The position numbers were made by a program, and so were the translations under genes. From Promineifilum sp019695075 (GTDB lineage: Bacteria; Chloroflexota; Anaerolineae; Promineifilales; Promineifilaceae): a stretch of 64,000 nucleotides of DNA. Shown piece by piece: positions 55,582 through 63,779 of this stretch; position 1 is the stretch's first letter; each line of letters opens with the position of its first letter. Below the pieces are notes generated by a model. That model ran no database searches and was not told where the DNA came from. It saw only the letters and a list, made by a program, of their open reading frames with translations. The stretch is taken from the NCBI GenBank assembly GCA_026129185.1, contig JAHCIO010000021.1, positions 12,189 to 76,188 of the forward strand, given 5' to 3'.

Positions 55582-58461
55582 CTATAGCTGACCAGGCCTT
55601 GCTTTGCGAACTGCGTCAACGAGTTCTGGAAGCCGGTTGCGTCGCCTCAAGTAGCCGATCAAATCCAACGCCCTCGCGGAAATGGTATCGCCCTTGATCT
55701 CCTCCGGATTAAAGCCGAGATTGCTCGTCAGTTCTTCCAGTTCAGACACATTGAAATAGGTAGCCAACGCATTATGGAGTACGCTTTCTGGAATATCCTC
55801 AAGTGTTTCGGTCGAGACTCTTTGAGCTATTGCATGGTCATGCATCGTCTCAGGCGTCTTCGGCAGTTTCCAGTTGGGATCACGCCGCCGGAATAGTTTG
55901 GCCGGAGGTAGGTCTTGTCTCCAAGCGAATTGGTAATTCTCATCTTCCTCACGCTTCAAAAAGCGGCTGCGTTCAAGAACATACATGAGATTCCTGACAG
56001 CCATGTCGCGTAGCCTAGGAGTTGACGAAATAAGGATAGAACCAGCGGTTGCTCGAGTCATCAGTTCCACCACGTCAAAGATCGCCTTCTCCACAATCCA
56101 CTCAAGCAGGTCATACACTCCGATTCGTGCGCGATCCACGACCTCCAAGGTACTATATTGCAGGCTGCCCAAGATAAACCCCCAATTGAGATCCAGCATG
56201 TCCTGCAGCCAAGCATTCATCTGGACGTGTGCTTGTTTCGATACCGCTTCAAAATCAAACACCGTTGCCATGTCATTTGCATACCAGTTGTCGGGGTGCT
56301 TCAAGGCATCCAGCGTGTCTCCAAAGATGCCGTGTCCCTTGAACTCAAAGTGCTTGAGCACGCCCTCAAGAACCTCTTCATCCTCGGTCGAGGATGGCGG
56401 CTCATCGCCGGTGAATAGCACTTCCCTCAGTCGGTGTCGCAGTTGGCCGCCACTATGCCAGAAGCAGGGGACATACCATTGTTGGAAACCAATACCTCTC
56501 AATCTTTCTGTGCCTCGCTCCCACAGGTCGGCGTCTTCCTTTCGAGCCACGGCAATGACTGAAAGTTGATCGTTACGAAATAACTCATATTTGTTCAGCA
56601 TTTCCAGGGTCTCGATACGTCGAATTCTGTCCAGTACAATTACTACTCTAGAGGGTAGTGCCTCTTGACCAAGCAAGCGAAGTAGCATGCTCTGTAGTTC
56701 GCTTTTGCTAGCTGATTGAAGATTACCGAACTCACGCCCAAACCATTCAATCGTGTAGCTCGTTGTCTGCCGATTATCGCCCGCCTTCTGACCGACATTG
56801 CGCCTAAAGAACGATTTATCGAGAGCCGTTGTCAACTCAACTCTCTTGATGATGCGAGGCTGCTCAGCCTCGATCGGTGCACCCGTCAGTACACCCATAG
56901 TGTACTCATTGGCCTTGACTTCAAAGCGGGAGGAGTGATCGTGAAGGTCCTCCTTGACCTCGAAGTAGAAGACGAGCAACGCCCCGTACTTCTCGCCTCT
57001 TTCGGCCAGGGCAAGCTGTGCCTGACGTACAGCGCCCCGGACAAGCGAAGTGCCGCCAAAACGCCCATACCCGGTCAGAACAAACCGCCCGCCCCTCGAA
57101 TGACTGATGAAGCTCTTCAGCCGATCGAAGCTTTCGGTCAGGATAAGTTCATCCAGCACCTGACCCTGACGCTGCGCGATCATATCGGGGACAACTAACC
57201 GCCTCGTTAATCGGCTTGTACGTCTAGTTGTAGGCGTCACTGAGGGGCTAATGGTTCCGTCACTGCGAGCAGGCCCGATAATGGTCTCGCCTGATCTGGC
57301 GACTGACGATGGAGCGATGGAGGAGACTTCTTTTCTCAGTTTCTGGCGGGCAGACTGCCGATGGCGAAAGCGGCCACCCAAGACCACACCCGCCCCCGCG
57401 ACGAGCAAGCCCAAAGTAGCACCCCCGATCCAAAGAACCTCATCCCCTACAATGGGGCCAGCGAGTCCACCGCCCGCTATTAAGCCGCTCACCCACAGGC
57501 TTACCAAGACGATCACCAACACAGCCAATAAGCCTAACACAACGAGCCTTATCCTTATTTGGAAGCGCTTGGGCAGAGAAGCCGCCGGCGCAACCGGGGC
57601 GTAGGACGTAGGCGGAGGCGGCGCGCTCACGATACTTCGTGTATTACCTGGTCTAGAAGCTGTTGAGCCAGCAAAGAGCGCTTCGGCGAACTCCATTACA
57701 GACCCGAATCGGCCGGACGGCTGAAGGCTCATTGCTGTCCGAATTGCGTGTTGCGCGAATGGCGATATCGTGGGAAGGAATTCGAGCGAGCTAGTGCCAG
57801 CAACGCGCACAATGCTTTCAGGTGGTTGTGTGCCCGTAAGTAACTCGAAGATGGTAGCAGCCAATGAATAGATGTCAGAGCGCAAATCTGTACCGCCGAA
57901 ACCATACTGCTCCGGCGCACTGTAACCCGGCGTAACGGCTCGCGCGCCCAACGTTGTTCGAGCGGTAAGTGAGTCATCAGACTTCGAGATGCCAAAGTCC
58001 ACAAGCATGGCGCGTCCGTCGGCCGTTACAATGATGTTCTGCGGCTTGATATCACGGTGGATGATCGGTGGTGTGCGCGTGTGCAGATAGTCGAGTGCCT
58101 GACAGACCTGGAGGATCCAGGATGTGATCTCATTTTCACTGAACGGTTTACCGCGGGTTCGCAGCATGTCACCGAGGCTTTGACCCTCAACCAGGTCCAT
58201 GACAAGGTATTGGGCTTGACCGGAAACAAAGAAGTAATCGATAACGCGCGGCAGATTAGGATGGCGAAGATTGGCCAGTAGTTTCGCTTCGCGTCCAAAT
58301 TGACGCTCTGACTCTGGCGTGGTATCGAGGTTTACCTTCAACGCGCACGGCGCGTCAAGCACCGTGTCCCAAGCATGATAGACCGCGCCCATGCCACCCT
58401 GGGCAATAGGGGCAATAATGCGGTATCGGTTATTCAGGAGTTCGCCGCTCTGCAACGTCAC
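55582..58461 (-). CDS. Ser/Thr kinase fused to membrane segments, NTPase-like region and effector-associated domain
   Basis: A 959-residue protein started by GTG at 58461, with AAGGGGG 5 bases upstream. The kinase (about 1-265) is complete: AQGGMGAVYHAWD, CALKVN, HRDIKPQN, DFGISKSD, APEQYG. Two membrane segments lie at about 307-330 and 343-365. Residues about 430-880 resemble a STAND-type P-loop region: LTGYGRFGGTSLVR near 462 looks like a Walker A loop without its Lys, and RVVIVLDRIRR near 605 is Walker-B-like. The last 65 residues (ALATYFNVSELEEL ... RRRNRLPELVDAVRKARP) match by eye the effector-associated domain (EAD, closest to EAD7) used as an adaptor in conflict systems. The DNA is clearly richer in A/T than its neighbours. 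Confidence 0.85.
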   Translation of the reverse strand: MTLQSGELLNNRYRIIAPIAQGGMGAVYHAWDTVLDAPCALKVNLDTTPESERQFGREAKLLANLRHPNLPRVIDYFFVSGQAQYLVMDLVEGQSLGDMLRTRGKPFSENEITSWILQVCQALDYLHTRTPPIIHRDIKPQNIIVTADGRAMLVDFGISKSDDSLTARTTLGARAVTPGYSAPEQYGFGGTDLRSDIYSLAATIFELLTGTQPPESIVRVAGTSSLEFLPTISPFAQHAIRTAMSLQPSGRFGSVMEFAEALFAGSTASRPGNTRSIVSAPPPPTSYAPVAPAASLPKRFQIRIRLVVLGLLAVLVIVLVSLWVSGLIAGGGLAGPIVGDEVLWIGGATLGLLVAGAGVVLGGRFRHRQSARQKLRKEVSSIAPSSVARSGETIIGPARSDGTISPSVTPTTRRTSRLTRRLVVPDMIAQRQGQVLDELILTESFDRLKSFISHSRGGRFVLTGYGRFGGTSLVRGAVRQAQLALAERGEKYGALLVFYFEVKEDLHDHSSRFEVKANEYTMGVLTGAPIEAEQPRIIKRVELTTALDKSFFRRNVGQKAGDNRQTTSYTIEWFGREFGNLQSASKSELQSMLLRLLGQEALPSRVVIVLDRIRRIETLEMLNKYELFRNDQLSVIAVARKEDADLWERGTERLRGIGFQQWYVPCFWHSGGQLRHRLREVLFTGDEPPSSTEDEEVLEGVLKHFEFKGHGIFGDTLDALKHPDNWYANDMATVFDFEAVSKQAHVQMNAWLQDMLDLNWGFILGSLQYSTLEVVDRARIGVYDLLEWIVEKAIFDVVELMTRATAGSILISSTPRLRDMAVRNLMYVLERSRFLKREEDENYQFAWRQDLPPAKLFRRRDPNWKLPKTPETMHDHAIAQRVSTETLEDIPESVLHNALATYFNVSELEELTSNLGFNPEEIKGDTISARALDLIGYLRRRNRLPELVDAVRKARPGQL

Positions 58462-58551
58462 TGAAACCCCCTTCTGGTTCTCGGGATAGGCACCTTACCC
58501 TATCATAGCGTCGGTTGACGCACTATGCTACAACCCGCGGCTGATGTTGGG

Positions 58552-58557
58552 TATAAT
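58552..58557 (+). promoter_or_regulatory. Candidate -10 box of the dynamin-like gene
   Basis: TATAAT 20 bases before the ATG at 58578 in the 116-base divergent gap. The -35 region is weak (TACAAC at 17-base spacing). Confidence 0.4.
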
Positions 58558-58577
58558 GCTCCGGCAATAGGAAAGTG

Positions 58578-60308
58578 ATGGACGCAATTCTGACTCAGAG
58601 CCAAGAGGCCCTGCTCACGCAAACTCGCGACGCCCTCGGCCGCCTGCGCGACATCCTGGCCGACGGCGCCGCCGACCCCGACGGTCGCGCCGCCCTGGTC
58701 AAGTCGATCCGGCAGCTCGATGAACTGTTCCTGCTGGTCATCGCCGGCGAGTTCAACTCCGGCAAGTCAGCCTTCATCAACGCCCTGCTGGGCCAGACGT
58801 TGCAGCCGGAGGGCGTCACGCCGACGACCGACCAGATTTACCTGCTGCGCTATGGCGAGACGGCCCAGCGGCGGCCGGGCGAGAATGGCGTCTGGGTGCA
58901 GACCGCGCCGGTGGAACTGCTCAGCAAGATCACCGTCGTCGATACGCCCGGCACCAACGCCATCATGCGCGAGCACGAGGCCCTGACGGCCGAGTTCATC
59001 CCCCGCAGCGACCTCGTCCTCTTCGTCACCTCGGCCGACCGTCCCTTCACCGAGAGCGAGCGCGGCTTCCTGGAGCAGATTCGCAACTGGGGCAAGAAGA
59101 TCGTCCTGATCATCAACAAGATCGACATCCTCAGCCCGGCCGAAGTCGAGCAGGTCGTCGCCTTCGTCACCGGCGCGGCGCAAACGCTCATCGGCGACGT
59201 GGCCGCCGTCTTCCCCGTGTCGGCCCGGCTGGCCCAGGCGGCCAAGCGCGGCCGGCCGGAGCAGTGGGGGCCGAGCCGCTTTGAGCCGCTGGAGCGCTAC
59301 ATCACCGAGACGCTCGACGACGAGGGGCGCTTCCGTCTGAAGCTACTCAACCCACTGGGCGTCGGCGGGCGGCTCATCGGCCAGCGCCTGGAGCAGGTCA
59401 ACGCCGACCTGGCCACCCTCAGCGGCGACACCAAGCTGCTCGGCGACATCCGCGGCCAGATGGTCTACTACGACGATGACATGAAGCGCAACTTCCGCGC
59501 CCGCATCGGCGAGATCGACAACCTCCTCCTGTCGATGGAGAAGCGCGGCAACAACTTCCTCGACGAGCGCCTGCGCCTGGGGCGCATTCCCGACCTGTTG
59601 CGCTCCAAGCAGCTAGAGCAAGCCTTCCAGGACGAGGTCGTGGCCGACACGCCGCGCCAGATCGAGGATCGCGTCAACGAACTGGTAGACTGGATGGTGC
59701 AGCAGGACTTGCGCCAGTGGACGGCCGTGGCCGATCACCTGGGCAAGCGCCGCGACGCCAACCTGAGCCGCATCGTCGGCGACGCGCCGCGCGAGGGCAC
59801 GCTGGCCTGGGACCGCCAGCGACTGATCGATTCCATCGGCCGCTCGACGCGGCTGGCGGTGGAGAGCTATGACCAGACGCGCGAGGCGGCCGAGCTGGCC
59901 ATGTCGGCGCGGCAGGCCGTCGTCAACGCCGGGCTGGCCGGCGTCGGGGCCAGCATCGGCGTCATCATCGCCGTTGTCGCCCACATGGCCTTCCTCGACT
60001 TCACCGGCGTTTTTGCCGGTATTGCCCTGGCGGCTTTGGGGGTACTTGTCCTGCCCGCCCGCAAGCGCAAGAGCAAGGGCGAGTTCACCGCCAAGCTGAC
60101 CGATCTACGCACCCGGCTGGTGGGCAACCTGGAGCAGCAGTTCGAGCGCGAGTTGCGCCGCGGCGCGCAACGCATCGAGGATACCATCGCCCCGTTCGAC
60201 CGCTTCGTCCGCGCCGAGCAGGCCCGGCTGGGCCAGCAGCAGACGACGCTGCAAGAACTGGAGGCGGAGGTGGCCGATTTGCGGCGGGCGTTACAGCAGG
60301 GAGGGTAG
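58578..60308 (+). CDS. Bacterial dynamin-like GTPase
   Basis: A 576-residue GTPase of the dynamin superfamily, probably acting on membranes. The GTPase domain at about 45-230 has G1 GEFNSGKSAF, G3 DTPGTN and G4 NKID. A long helical stalk (about 235-420) follows, then two adjacent hydrophobic segments at about 440-490 (GASIGVIIAVVAHMAF; GIALAALGVLVLPA) that serve as membrane paddle, and a final coiled coil. The ATG at 58578 is favoured over the GTG at 58575 because of AGGA 5 bases upstream. It is divergent from the EAD kinase and may share control with it. Bacterial dynamins are linked to membrane repair and phage stress; which applies here is unknown. Confidence 0.92.
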   Translation: MDAILTQSQEALLTQTRDALGRLRDILADGAADPDGRAALVKSIRQLDELFLLVIAGEFNSGKSAFINALLGQTLQPEGVTPTTDQIYLLRYGETAQRRPGENGVWVQTAPVELLSKITVVDTPGTNAIMREHEALTAEFIPRSDLVLFVTSADRPFTESERGFLEQIRNWGKKIVLIINKIDILSPAEVEQVVAFVTGAAQTLIGDVAAVFPVSARLAQAAKRGRPEQWGPSRFEPLERYITETLDDEGRFRLKLLNPLGVGGRLIGQRLEQVNADLATLSGDTKLLGDIRGQMVYYDDDMKRNFRARIGEIDNLLLSMEKRGNNFLDERLRLGRIPDLLRSKQLEQAFQDEVVADTPRQIEDRVNELVDWMVQQDLRQWTAVADHLGKRRDANLSRIVGDAPREGTLAWDRQRLIDSIGRSTRLAVESYDQTREAAELAMSARQAVVNAGLAGVGASIGVIIAVVAHMAFLDFTGVFAGIALAALGVLVLPARKRKSKGEFTAKLTDLRTRLVGNLEQQFERELRRGAQRIEDTIAPFDRFVRAEQARLGQQQTTLQELEAEVADLRRALQQGG

Positions 60309-60319
60309 CACCTCTCCAG

Positions 60320-60352
60320 CCCTCTCCCTAACTCTCTCCTAGGGGGCGAGGG
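60320..60352 (+). terminator. Hairpin-forming repeat after the dynamin-like gene
   Basis: CCCTC ... GAGGG arms enclose the CCTAGG palindrome. This CTCTCCCTAACTCTCTCC type of sequence is a frequent dispersed intergenic repeat in bacterial genomes. No T run follows. Confidence 0.35.
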
Positions 60353-60361
60353 AACCAGACG

Positions 60362-60823
60362 ATGACCGACGCGCTCACCGTCCACAAGCTCGACCACGCC
60401 GGACGCGAGGTGTGGCAATACCCCGCCCGCGTTTTGGCCCGCAACGCCGGCAGCGTCCGCCTGGAGGCCTTCTTCAACCGCGACGATATGCCCCTCGACT
60501 ACACAACCTTCAAGCGCGGCGACCGCTTCATCGAGACGTTCTACGCCGACCGCTGGTATAACGTTTTCGCTGTCTACGACCGCGATGACGGCGCGCTCAA
60601 GGGCTGGTACGCCAACGTCTGCCGCCCGGCGACGTTTGACGATAGCGCGGTGCGCTGTGACGATCTGGCGCTGGACGTGTGGGTGTCGCCGGCGGGGGAC
60701 GCGACGGTGCTGGATGAGGACGAGTTCGCCGCGCTGCCGCTGCCGGCCGCCGACCGGGCCGCGGCCCGCGACGCGCTGGCCCAACTGCTGGCGCTGGCGG
60801 GCCGTGGCGAGCTACCCACCTAA
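60362..60823 (+). CDS. DUF402 family protein
   Basis: A 153-residue soluble protein of the DUF402 family (FomD/Ntdp-like fold; some members are nucleoside phosphate phosphatases). Family traits visible are ARVLARNAGSVRLEAFFNR, FKRGDRFIETFYADRWYNVFAVYD, KGWYANVCRPATFD and the acidic DLALDVWVSPAG ... VLDEDEFAA, which together supply the metal-binding aspartates and glutamates. The ATG at 60362 is 53 bases after the dynamin-like gene, separated by a hairpin repeat. The physiological substrate is unknown. Confidence 0.88.
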   Translation: MTDALTVHKLDHAGREVWQYPARVLARNAGSVRLEAFFNRDDMPLDYTTFKRGDRFIETFYADRWYNVFAVYDRDDGALKGWYANVCRPATFDDSAVRCDDLALDVWVSPAGDATVLDEDEFAALPLPAADRAAARDALAQLLALAGRGELPT

Positions 60824-60849
60824 TCCCCAACAGATTGCAGAAAACAACA

Positions 60850-60871
60850 GGGGCGGACAGTGATCCGCCCC
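60850..60871 (-). terminator. Intrinsic terminator of the DUF4126 gene
   Basis: GGGGCGGA (60850-60857) and TCCGCCCC (60864-60871) form a perfect 8-bp stem with a 6-base loop. Read on the minus strand it is followed by TGTTGTTTTC, a T-rich tail, so it should stop transcripts of the gene ending at 60897. It also lies just after the converging DUF402 gene. Confidence 0.75.
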
Positions 60872-60896
60872 CGTGTCGATCACATAACGGAGGCGA

Positions 60897-61475
60897 CTAC
60901 ACCACCATCTTGCGCCGTCGCCAGCGCCGGATGATGATGATGATGAACAGAACGAAGCCGAGCAGCAGAACAGCGGCGATGATGGGCAGGACGACGGCCA
61001 GCAAGGAAACGACCGTGGCGACAATGTCCTCCAGGGTGCTGACGAGCGGGTTGCCGACGCCGGCTGTGGACACGGTTACGACCGGCCGGGCCGCCGCCTT
61101 GGTGGCGTGGACGCCGCCGGCCAGCAGCAGCCCCGCGGCCAGCGACAGAATGGGGTGGATGTCGGTGATGACGTTGGCGCTGCCGGCAAACAGGATCGCC
61201 CCAGCCGCCGGGCGCACGAAGGTCTGGATGCCGTCGTTGACGCTATCGACCGCCGGTATCTTGTCGGCGACGATCTCGACCACCAGCAGCACGGCAATCA
61301 GGCCGATGGCCCACCAGCTGCTGAGCAGGTCGTAGGGCGCTTGCAGCTTGACCAGCGGGTCGCTCATGGGGAAACGCGCCGCCAGGGCCACCACCAGCAG
61401 CGGGATGTAGGCGTTCAACCCGGCGCTGCCGGATAGACCGAAAGCGGCGCTCAGGCCGCTAATCGCTTCGAACAT
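60897..61475 (-). CDS. DUF4126 family membrane protein
   Basis: A 192-residue integral membrane protein of the DUF4126 family. AFGLSGSAGLNAYIPLLV at the N-terminus and the repeat-like SWWAIGLIAVLLVVEIVADKIPAVDSVNDGIQTFVRPAAGAIL are typical. The C-terminus is a final hydrophobic helix ending in a basic cluster RRWRRRK. Its role is not known in any organism that I can cite. It is transcribed alone with its own terminator. Confidence 0.88.
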   Translation of the reverse strand: MFEAISGLSAAFGLSGSAGLNAYIPLLVVALAARFPMSDPLVKLQAPYDLLSSWWAIGLIAVLLVVEIVADKIPAVDSVNDGIQTFVRPAAGAILFAGSANVITDIHPILSLAAGLLLAGGVHATKAAARPVVTVSTAGVGNPLVSTLEDIVATVVSLLAVVLPIIAAVLLLGFVLFIIIIIRRWRRRKMVV

Positions 61476-61718
61476 AGGAATTCACTCTCTTGGACAAACG
61501 CTTGTTGGCCACAATCCTTGGGCCACGATCTCTATGTTCAATACGCCGCCGGAGGCGAATTGTTGCAGCCATCGCCGCCGGGCCAATGGGTCGCCGCTCA
61601 TCTGGCATTAATCTGATTATTGTAGGGCCTGGCCGGTCGTTGTCAAGATGACAAATCGCCCGACGCGGGCTAAGATGGGCGCAATCCTGGCCAACTGTCC
61701 GGCCGCCTGAGGAAGCAT
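61476..61718. other. Divergent gap between DUF4126 and the FAD-subunit gene
   Basis: About 240 bases without a gene. Apart from the palindrome at 61640 I see no strong promoter or repeat. Confidence 0.5.
61640..61654. promoter_or_regulatory. Candidate operator TTGTCA-AGA-TGACAA
   Basis: A perfect 6-bp inverted repeat with a 3-base centre, 65 bases before the ATG of the FAD-subunit gene. It has the size and symmetry of a repressor site, but no regulator gene is adjacent and no known consensus is matched with certainty. Confidence 0.35.
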
Positions 61719-62528
61719 ATGCCCAAACAACCCACTGCCTACTACCGTCCCCGCAGCATCGACGAGGCCCTCACCCTGCTGCGCCAGCCCAACACCGTGC
61801 CCCTGGCCGGCGGCACCGCCCTGCTGGCGACCGAGGCGGGCATCGACGCCGCCGTCGTGGACTTGCAGGACGCCGGCCTGAACAGCCTGACCTGGGCCGA
61901 CGACGGCCGCGTGCTGCGTCTGGGCGCGATGGTGCGCCTGGCCGACCTTGACGCCTTCCTGTCCCCGCTGAGCGACTTGCAGGGCGCGGCGGCCTTGTTG
62001 CGCGCCGCCATCCACCGCGCCGGGCCGAATACCTACCGCCACGCCGCCACCATCGGCGGCATCATCGCCTCGCGCCTGCCCGACAGCGAATTCCTGGCCG
62101 CGCTGCTGGCGCTGGGCACGACGGTGAACCTGCGCCTGCCGTCGCCGGAGACGCTCAGCCTGGCCGCCTACCTGGCCGACGACGACCAGCCGCCGGGGTT
62201 GATCACCGAGATCGATGTCTACTGGCCGCAGGGGCGCGGCGCAGCCGAGCGCGTGGCCCGCACCCCGGCCGACTACCCCATCGTCTCGGTGACCCTGTGG
62301 CAGTCGGACGGCGGCGCGGCCCGGCTGGCGGCGACGGGCATCGGCCCGCGGCCCATGCGCCTGCACGAGGCCGAGGCCGCTCTGGGCGACGGCACGGCCG
62401 AGGCCGTTGCCGCCGCGGCCGAGGCCGCCCGCGCCACGGCCCGCCACCCCGGCGACTTCCGTGGCGACGCCGCCTACCGCGCCGAGATGGCCGCCGTGCT
62501 GACGCGGCGGGTTCTCGGCCAGGCATAG
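61719..62528 (+). CDS. FAD-binding subunit of a molybdenum hydroxylase (CoxM/XdhB-like), stand-alone
   Basis: A 269-residue flavoprotein of the xanthine dehydrogenase/CO dehydrogenase medium-subunit family. The FAD-binding segment VPLAGGTALLA (about residues 27-37) and the second one HAATIGGIIASRLPDSEFLAALLAL (about 108-132) are characteristic. In complete enzymes this subunit passes electrons between NAD and the 2Fe-2S subunit, but neither the 2Fe-2S nor the molybdopterin subunit is encoded nearby. The next gene is a glycosyltransferase. Either the partners lie elsewhere or the protein acts alone. A hairpin repeat follows the stop codon. Confidence 0.88.
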   Translation: MPKQPTAYYRPRSIDEALTLLRQPNTVPLAGGTALLATEAGIDAAVVDLQDAGLNSLTWADDGRVLRLGAMVRLADLDAFLSPLSDLQGAAALLRAAIHRAGPNTYRHAATIGGIIASRLPDSEFLAALLALGTTVNLRLPSPETLSLAAYLADDDQPPGLITEIDVYWPQGRGAAERVARTPADYPIVSVTLWQSDGGAARLAATGIGPRPMRLHEAEAALGDGTAEAVAAAAEAARATARHPGDFRGDAAYRAEMAAVLTRRVLGQA

Positions 62529-62581
62529 TGGCCAGTGGACAGTGGTCGGTATAGGTCACCGATCACTGGTCACTGGCCACT
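62527..62581. repeat. Inverted heptamer tract (CAGTGG type) after the FAD-subunit gene
   Basis: Two 24-base arms (62527-62550 and 62558-62581) are complementary with three mismatches around a 7-base loop. Each arm is itself built of AGTGGCC/AGTGGAC/AGTGGTC 7-base units. It may act as a terminator between the two genes, although no T run follows. Confidence 0.7.
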
Positions 62582-62600
62582 GGCCACTGCTCTTCCTCTT

Positions 62601-63770
62601 ATGATCTACATCGACATCTCCGCCGCCGTCCATAGCAAGGCCGGCCTGGGGCGCTATAGCGAGCGGCTGGCGGCGGCGCTCATCGCCCGGCGGCCGGACC
62701 GCTACGCCTTGTTCTACAACCGCGGCGGCGGCGCGGCCGAGCCGATCGGGCTGCCCGCGGACGTGCCGCGGCGCTCGGTGCGCTGGGGCTACAAGCCGTG
62801 GCGTATGGCCGTGCTGCTGGGGCAGATGGCCGGCGTTGGCTTCGACCGGCTCGTGCCCGGCGCGGAGCTATTCCACAGCACGGAACATCTGCTGCTGCCC
62901 CTGCGCGGCGCGCCGACGGTGCTGACCGTCCACGACCTCATCTTCAAGCTCTTCCCGGAGTACCACAAGTCGCTCAACTACTGGTATCTCAACCGGGCCA
63001 TGCCCCTCTATTGCCGCCGGGCGACGGCCATCGTTGCCGTCTCGGAGGCAACTAAGCGCGATGTCGTCCAGTTCTACGGCGTCGATCCGGCTAAAGTGAC
63101 GGTTGTGTATGAGGCCGCCGCGTCCCATTTTCAGCCCCCGTCCCCGGCCCGGATCGCCGCTGTCCGCGACAGCTATCGCCTGCCCCAACGGTTTCTCATC
63201 CACCTGAGCACGATTGAGCCGCGCAAAAACCTGTTGCGCCTGTTGGACGCCTTCCAGATTCTACGCCGTTCCTTTCCTGACCTTCACCTCCTCCTGGCCG
63301 GGGCGCGGGGTTGGCTCGACGCGGACGTGTTCGCCCGCATCGAGGCCGAGCGGCTGGGCGACGTCGTCCGGCCGCTGGGCTGGGTTCCCGACGACGATCT
63401 GCCGGCCATCATCGGCGCGGCGGCGCTGGCCGTCCAGCCCAGTCTCTACGAGGGCTTCGGCCTGCCCATCCTGGAGCATATGGCCTGTGGCCAGGTCGTG
63501 GCCGCCAGCAACAGCAGCAGCCACCCCGAAGTGGGCGGCGCGGCGGCGGCCTACTTCGACCCGACCGACGCCGTGGGCATGGCCGCCGTCATCGCCCGCC
63601 TGCTGAGCGACGGCGACGAATACGCCCACCGGCGCGCGCTGGGCCTGATCCAGGCGGCGCAATTCAACTGGGCGCGGGCCGCGGCCGAGACCGAAGCCAT
63701 CTACGACCGCCTCCTGTTGCCAACTAAAGGGCAAGTGAGGGGCGCGGCCGACGAGTCGCGTTTGGGATAA
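62601..63770 (+). CDS. Glycosyltransferase family 4
   Basis: A 389-residue GT4 enzyme starting MIYIDISAAVHSKAGLGRYS at 62601; the upstream extension only reads repeat DNA. It follows the mannosyltransferase-like pattern of GT4 proteins: LGRYSERLAAALIAR, STEHLLLPLRGAPTVLTVHDL, AIVAVSEATKRDVVQFYGV, then IHLSTIEPRKNLLRLLDAF and PSLYEGFGLPILEHMACGQVV with the complete EX7E motif (EGFGLPILE). The substrate cannot be inferred. It is separate from the main polysaccharide cluster and precedes a secreted protein gene by 9 bases. Confidence 0.93.
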   Translation: MIYIDISAAVHSKAGLGRYSERLAAALIARRPDRYALFYNRGGGAAEPIGLPADVPRRSVRWGYKPWRMAVLLGQMAGVGFDRLVPGAELFHSTEHLLLPLRGAPTVLTVHDLIFKLFPEYHKSLNYWYLNRAMPLYCRRATAIVAVSEATKRDVVQFYGVDPAKVTVVYEAAASHFQPPSPARIAAVRDSYRLPQRFLIHLSTIEPRKNLLRLLDAFQILRRSFPDLHLLLAGARGWLDADVFARIEAERLGDVVRPLGWVPDDDLPAIIGAAALAVQPSLYEGFGLPILEHMACGQVVAASNSSSHPEVGGAAAAYFDPTDAVGMAAVIARLLSDGDEYAHRRALGLIQAAQFNWARAAAETEAIYDRLLLPTKGQVRGAADESRLG

Positions 63771-63779
63771 AACTCAGCC

